Part shown: positions 15,268 through 17,505 of the stretch, in pieces
Layout: the number at the start of each line of letters is the position of its first letter
Numbering within the stretch: the first letter of the stretch is position 1
Assembly: GCA_009843725.1 (NCBI GenBank)
Contig: VYCX01000107.1
Coordinates: 1 to 17,505, forward strand
DNA: 17,505 nt
Source of the DNA: Boseongicola sp. SB0675_bin_26
Lineage (GTDB): Bacteria > Pseudomonadota > Alphaproteobacteria > Rhodobacterales > Rhodobacteraceae
Direction of reading: 5' to 3'
Notes under the pieces: generated by a model
What the model saw: only the letters and a program-made list of their open reading frames with translations
Told to the model about the DNA's origin: nothing
Database searches by the model: none
Position numbers and translations under genes: made by a program

Positions 15268-17505
15268 TCACGCAGGTGTCACGCTGTGCAGCGCGCCAGC
15301 CGGCTCACCGCCGCGCCCGTATAGCCAGGCACCAAGCGCGGGCAGCAGCATGACCGCGCCCGCCATGTTCACGAGGAACATGAACATCAGCACCGTGCCC
15401 ATGTCGGCCTGAAACTGGAGCGGTGCCGCAACCCATGTCGCAACACCTGCGGCGAGGGTGAGGCCGGTCAGCATGACTCCCGCGCCAGCCGTCCGCAGTG
15501 CGCGCTCGTAGGCCTCCGCGAAGGGGACGCCGTCGCGCAGGTGGTTTCGTATCCGCCCGAAGATGTAGATTCCGTAGTCGACGCCGACCCCAGCGCCGAG
15601 CGCCACCACGGGCAGGGTGGACACCTTGAGCCCGATCCCGATCAGGGCCATGAGCGCATAGGCAAGCACCGAGACGGCGGCGAGCGGCAGGACGATGCAA
15701 AGAACGGAACGAATCGAACGGAAAGCAAGCAGAACCAGAAGGATGACGGCGGCATAGACATACCCGACTATCGGAAACTGTGCTGCATCCACCTCCTCGT
15801 TGGTAGCGGCCATCACGCCGACATTGCTGGCGGCCAGCTTGAAGGAGATCGGGCCGCCCGCGTTTGCGGTGTCAAAGGACTTCACAGCGTTCACGACCCG
15901 CTGGATCGTTTCTGCCCTGTGGTCCTCGGTATATATGTGCACTGGCATGACGCTGCAGTCGGAATTGAGGAGGCCGCTGGACGTCGGGATGGGGGAAACC
16001 GACTGAACCAGGCTGTAGCGGTTGCGCGGCAGGGTCTGCCACTTGAGATTGCCTTCGTTCCAGGCCGCGTTCAGCCGCCGTGCGGCGCCTGCGAGCCCGG
16101 CAACCGACACGACGCCCTCGACGTTGCTCATGGTCCACTCGAAGTCGTCGAGCGTCCGCATCGTCTCGAAGTCGATGCAGCCTTCGGTTGCCGTCTCGGC
16201 AATGACGGTAAGCACGTCTACGCCAATGTCGAACCGCTCACCGACCACGTCCGCGTCCCTGTTGTAGACGGAATCAGGCCGGAGTTCGGGCACGCCCCGC
16301 TGTTCATCGCCGATCCGCACATCGACCGCGTAGGTGGCGCCGAGCAGGACAAGTCCTGCCCACGCGCAGATGATGGCAGCTGCGGGTTTCCGGTGGGCAG
16401 CTCGCACGAGGACCGAACGGACCGCATGTGGCAGCGCTCTCGGAGGACGAGGAGGCTTCCTGGCAAAGGACAGCAAGATGGGCAGCAGCCCGAGATTGGT
16501 CAGCACAATAGTCGCCACGCCGAGCCCTGCCGCGACCGACACTTCCTGGATTGCCTGCACCTGGATGAGCGCGATCGTCCCGAATCCCGCCGCGTCTGAG
16601 GCGAGCGCCGCGGTCCCCGGACGAAGAAGGCGCCGGAAACCAGCCTTCGCGGCGTCGAGCGCCGCAACGCCGGTGGTCGATGCTTCGTGGGTCGCGCCGA
16701 CCACCTGGACGCCGTGGCTTACGCCGATGGCGAATATCAGGAAGGGCACGAGGATGGACAGCGGATCGATCCCGTATCCGAGCAGGCGGAGCAGTCCAAG
16801 CTGCCAGATCACGGCAAGCAGCGAGCAGCCGAGCAGCGCGACGGTTGCACCGGCCGACCTTGTGTACGCAAGGACCAGAAGGGTCGCGACCAGGAACGCG
16901 ACCGCGAAGAATGCCGCCACCGTCCCTGCGCCGTCCGCGATGTCGCCAACTGCCTTGGCGAAGCCGATGATGTGCACGTCGAGCAAGCCGTCGGCAGCTT
17001 CCAGAGTCTGTTCCCGAATCCGCTCGAGCTCGTGGGCGACCTCCACGTAGTCAAGACGCTCGCCGGTGTCGGGATGGAACTCCTGCAGTCTTGCTGCAAC
17101 GATGGCGCCGCTGAGATCGTTGGCGACCAGACGCCCGACCAGACCCGCCTTGACGATGTTCTCCCGCAAGCGCTGGAAGCCGGCCTCGTCCGGAACGAAG
17201 TCGGACGGCAGGACGTTGCCGCCGGCGATTCCGTCTTCGACAACCTCAACGAACCTCACGTTCGGCGTCAGGATCGAGAATACCTGTGTCCGATCAACGC
17301 CGGGAAGGAAGAACACGGCATCCGTCGCGCTGCGCAGCGCTTCCAGATACTCGGGCGTGAACATTTCGCCGTCGCGCGCGATGAGCGCAAGCACGATGCG
17401 GTCCGCGCCTCCGAATTCCTCGCGGTGATCGAGGAACGTCTTCATGTAGGGATGCTGAAGAGGTGCCAGCTTGGTGAAGCCTGCATCGATGCGCAACTGG
17501 GACGC
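15268..17505 (-). CDS. RND/MMPL-type exporter, 5' end outside the window
   Basis: Inner-membrane proton-driven exporter of the RND superfamily, closest in feel to the HAE3/MMPL proteins that move hydrophobic compounds. About 745 codons are present; the frame is open through the window edge (the last residues read ASQLRIDAGF), so the first membrane helix and true start lie beyond 17505. The order is typical: a periplasmic loop (IDAGFTKLAPLQHPYMKTFL, FGGADRIVLALI), a first helix bundle including FAIGVSHGVQVVG, a second periplasmic loop, and a second bundle with GAGVGVDYGIYIFGR, whose Asp is the usual proton-relay residue. It ends in TGA at 15268-15270. It shares direction with the precursor gene but is separated from it by 357 bases of repeat-like DNA. 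It might be an unrelated exporter or a second route for a lipophilic product. Confidence 0.9.
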   Translation of the reverse strand, partial: ASQLRIDAGFTKLAPLQHPYMKTFLDHREEFGGADRIVLALIARDGEMFTPEYLEALRSATDAVFFLPGVDRTQVFSILTPNVRFVEVVEDGIAGGNVLPSDFVPDEAGFQRLRENIVKAGLVGRLVANDLSGAIVAARLQEFHPDTGERLDYVEVAHELERIREQTLEAADGLLDVHIIGFAKAVGDIADGAGTVAAFFAVAFLVATLLVLAYTRSAGATVALLGCSLLAVIWQLGLLRLLGYGIDPLSILVPFLIFAIGVSHGVQVVGATHEASTTGVAALDAAKAGFRRLLRPGTAALASDAAGFGTIALIQVQAIQEVSVAAGLGVATIVLTNLGLLPILLSFARKPPRPPRALPHAVRSVLVRAAHRKPAAAIICAWAGLVLLGATYAVDVRIGDEQRGVPELRPDSVYNRDADVVGERFDIGVDVLTVIAETATEGCIDFETMRTLDDFEWTMSNVEGVVSVAGLAGAARRLNAAWNEGNLKWQTLPRNRYSLVQSVSPIPTSSGLLNSDCSVMPVHIYTEDHRAETIQRVVNAVKSFDTANAGGPISFKLAASNVGVMAATNEEVDAAQFPIVGYVYAAVILLVLLAFRSIRSVLCIVLPLAAVSVLAYALMALIGIGLKVSTLPVVALGAGVGVDYGIYIFGRIRNHLRDGVPFAEAYERALRTAGAGVMLTGLTLAAGVATWVAAPLQFQADMGTVLMFMFLVNMAGAVMLLPALGAWLYGRGGEPAGALHSVTPA

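Noticed and set aside
15268..17496. Start of the RND exporter at the TTG near 17494
   Set aside because: The frame remains open with family-like residues to the window edge, and the first membrane helix is missing, so the real start lies outside.
1..17505. CRISPR arrays, tRNA or rRNA genes, insertion sequences
   Set aside because: No regularly spaced direct repeats, no cloverleaf with expected loops and no transposase-like protein were seen on either strand.

Overview
This is a high-GC stretch of bacterial DNA, most likely from a proteobacterium. The lineage call rests on base composition, an RND exporter with proteobacterial flavour and a GlnE-like domain; I cannot place it more precisely. 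Most of the window is one RiPP (ribosomally made, modified peptide) gene cluster. It combines the NHLM export system (nitrile-hydratase-leader microcin), a thiazole/oxazoline-type cyclodehydratase and several accessory proteins with unusual architectures.

Layout. Positions 1-619 hold no gene I can support. From 620 to 13767 seven genes run on the + strand in a compact array: a very short HlyD-like adaptor (620-1165); a C39-peptidase ABC exporter (1173-3377); a second NHLM ABC protein (3377-6316); an NHLP-type leader domain fused to a terpene-cyclase/prenyltransferase-like barrel (6510-7811); an AlkB-type diiron hydroxylase fused to a degenerate GlnE-like nucleotidyltransferase (7889-10288); a fused TOMM cyclodehydratase with RRE, E1-like and YcaO parts (10321-12639); and an unrecognised 372-residue protein (12649-13767). 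On the - strand lie a DUF1801 protein (14078-14506), a free-standing NHLP precursor peptide (14659-14910) with its own candidate promoter, and the 3' part of an RND/MMPL-type exporter running off the window (15268-17505). The space between precursor and exporter holds hairpin-rich, repeat-like DNA.

How the parts may work together (inference). The precursor has a textbook NHLP leader of about 78 residues ending in Ala-Gly, followed by a five-residue tail, Leu-Cys-Cys-Cys-Trp. The RRE and YcaO protein would bind the leader and cyclise up to three adjacent cysteines to thiazolines. No SagB/McbC-type dehydrogenase is visible, so oxidation to thiazoles would need an enzyme encoded elsewhere. The hydroxylase fusion, the leader-tagged cyclase-like protein and the unknown protein are candidate tailoring enzymes. 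The C39 exporter would remove the leader and secrete the product with the second ABC protein and the small adaptor. I think the combination is unusual and may be undescribed; the three points most worth attention are the CCCW core, the AlkB-GlnE fusion and the leader-tagged cyclase-like protein.
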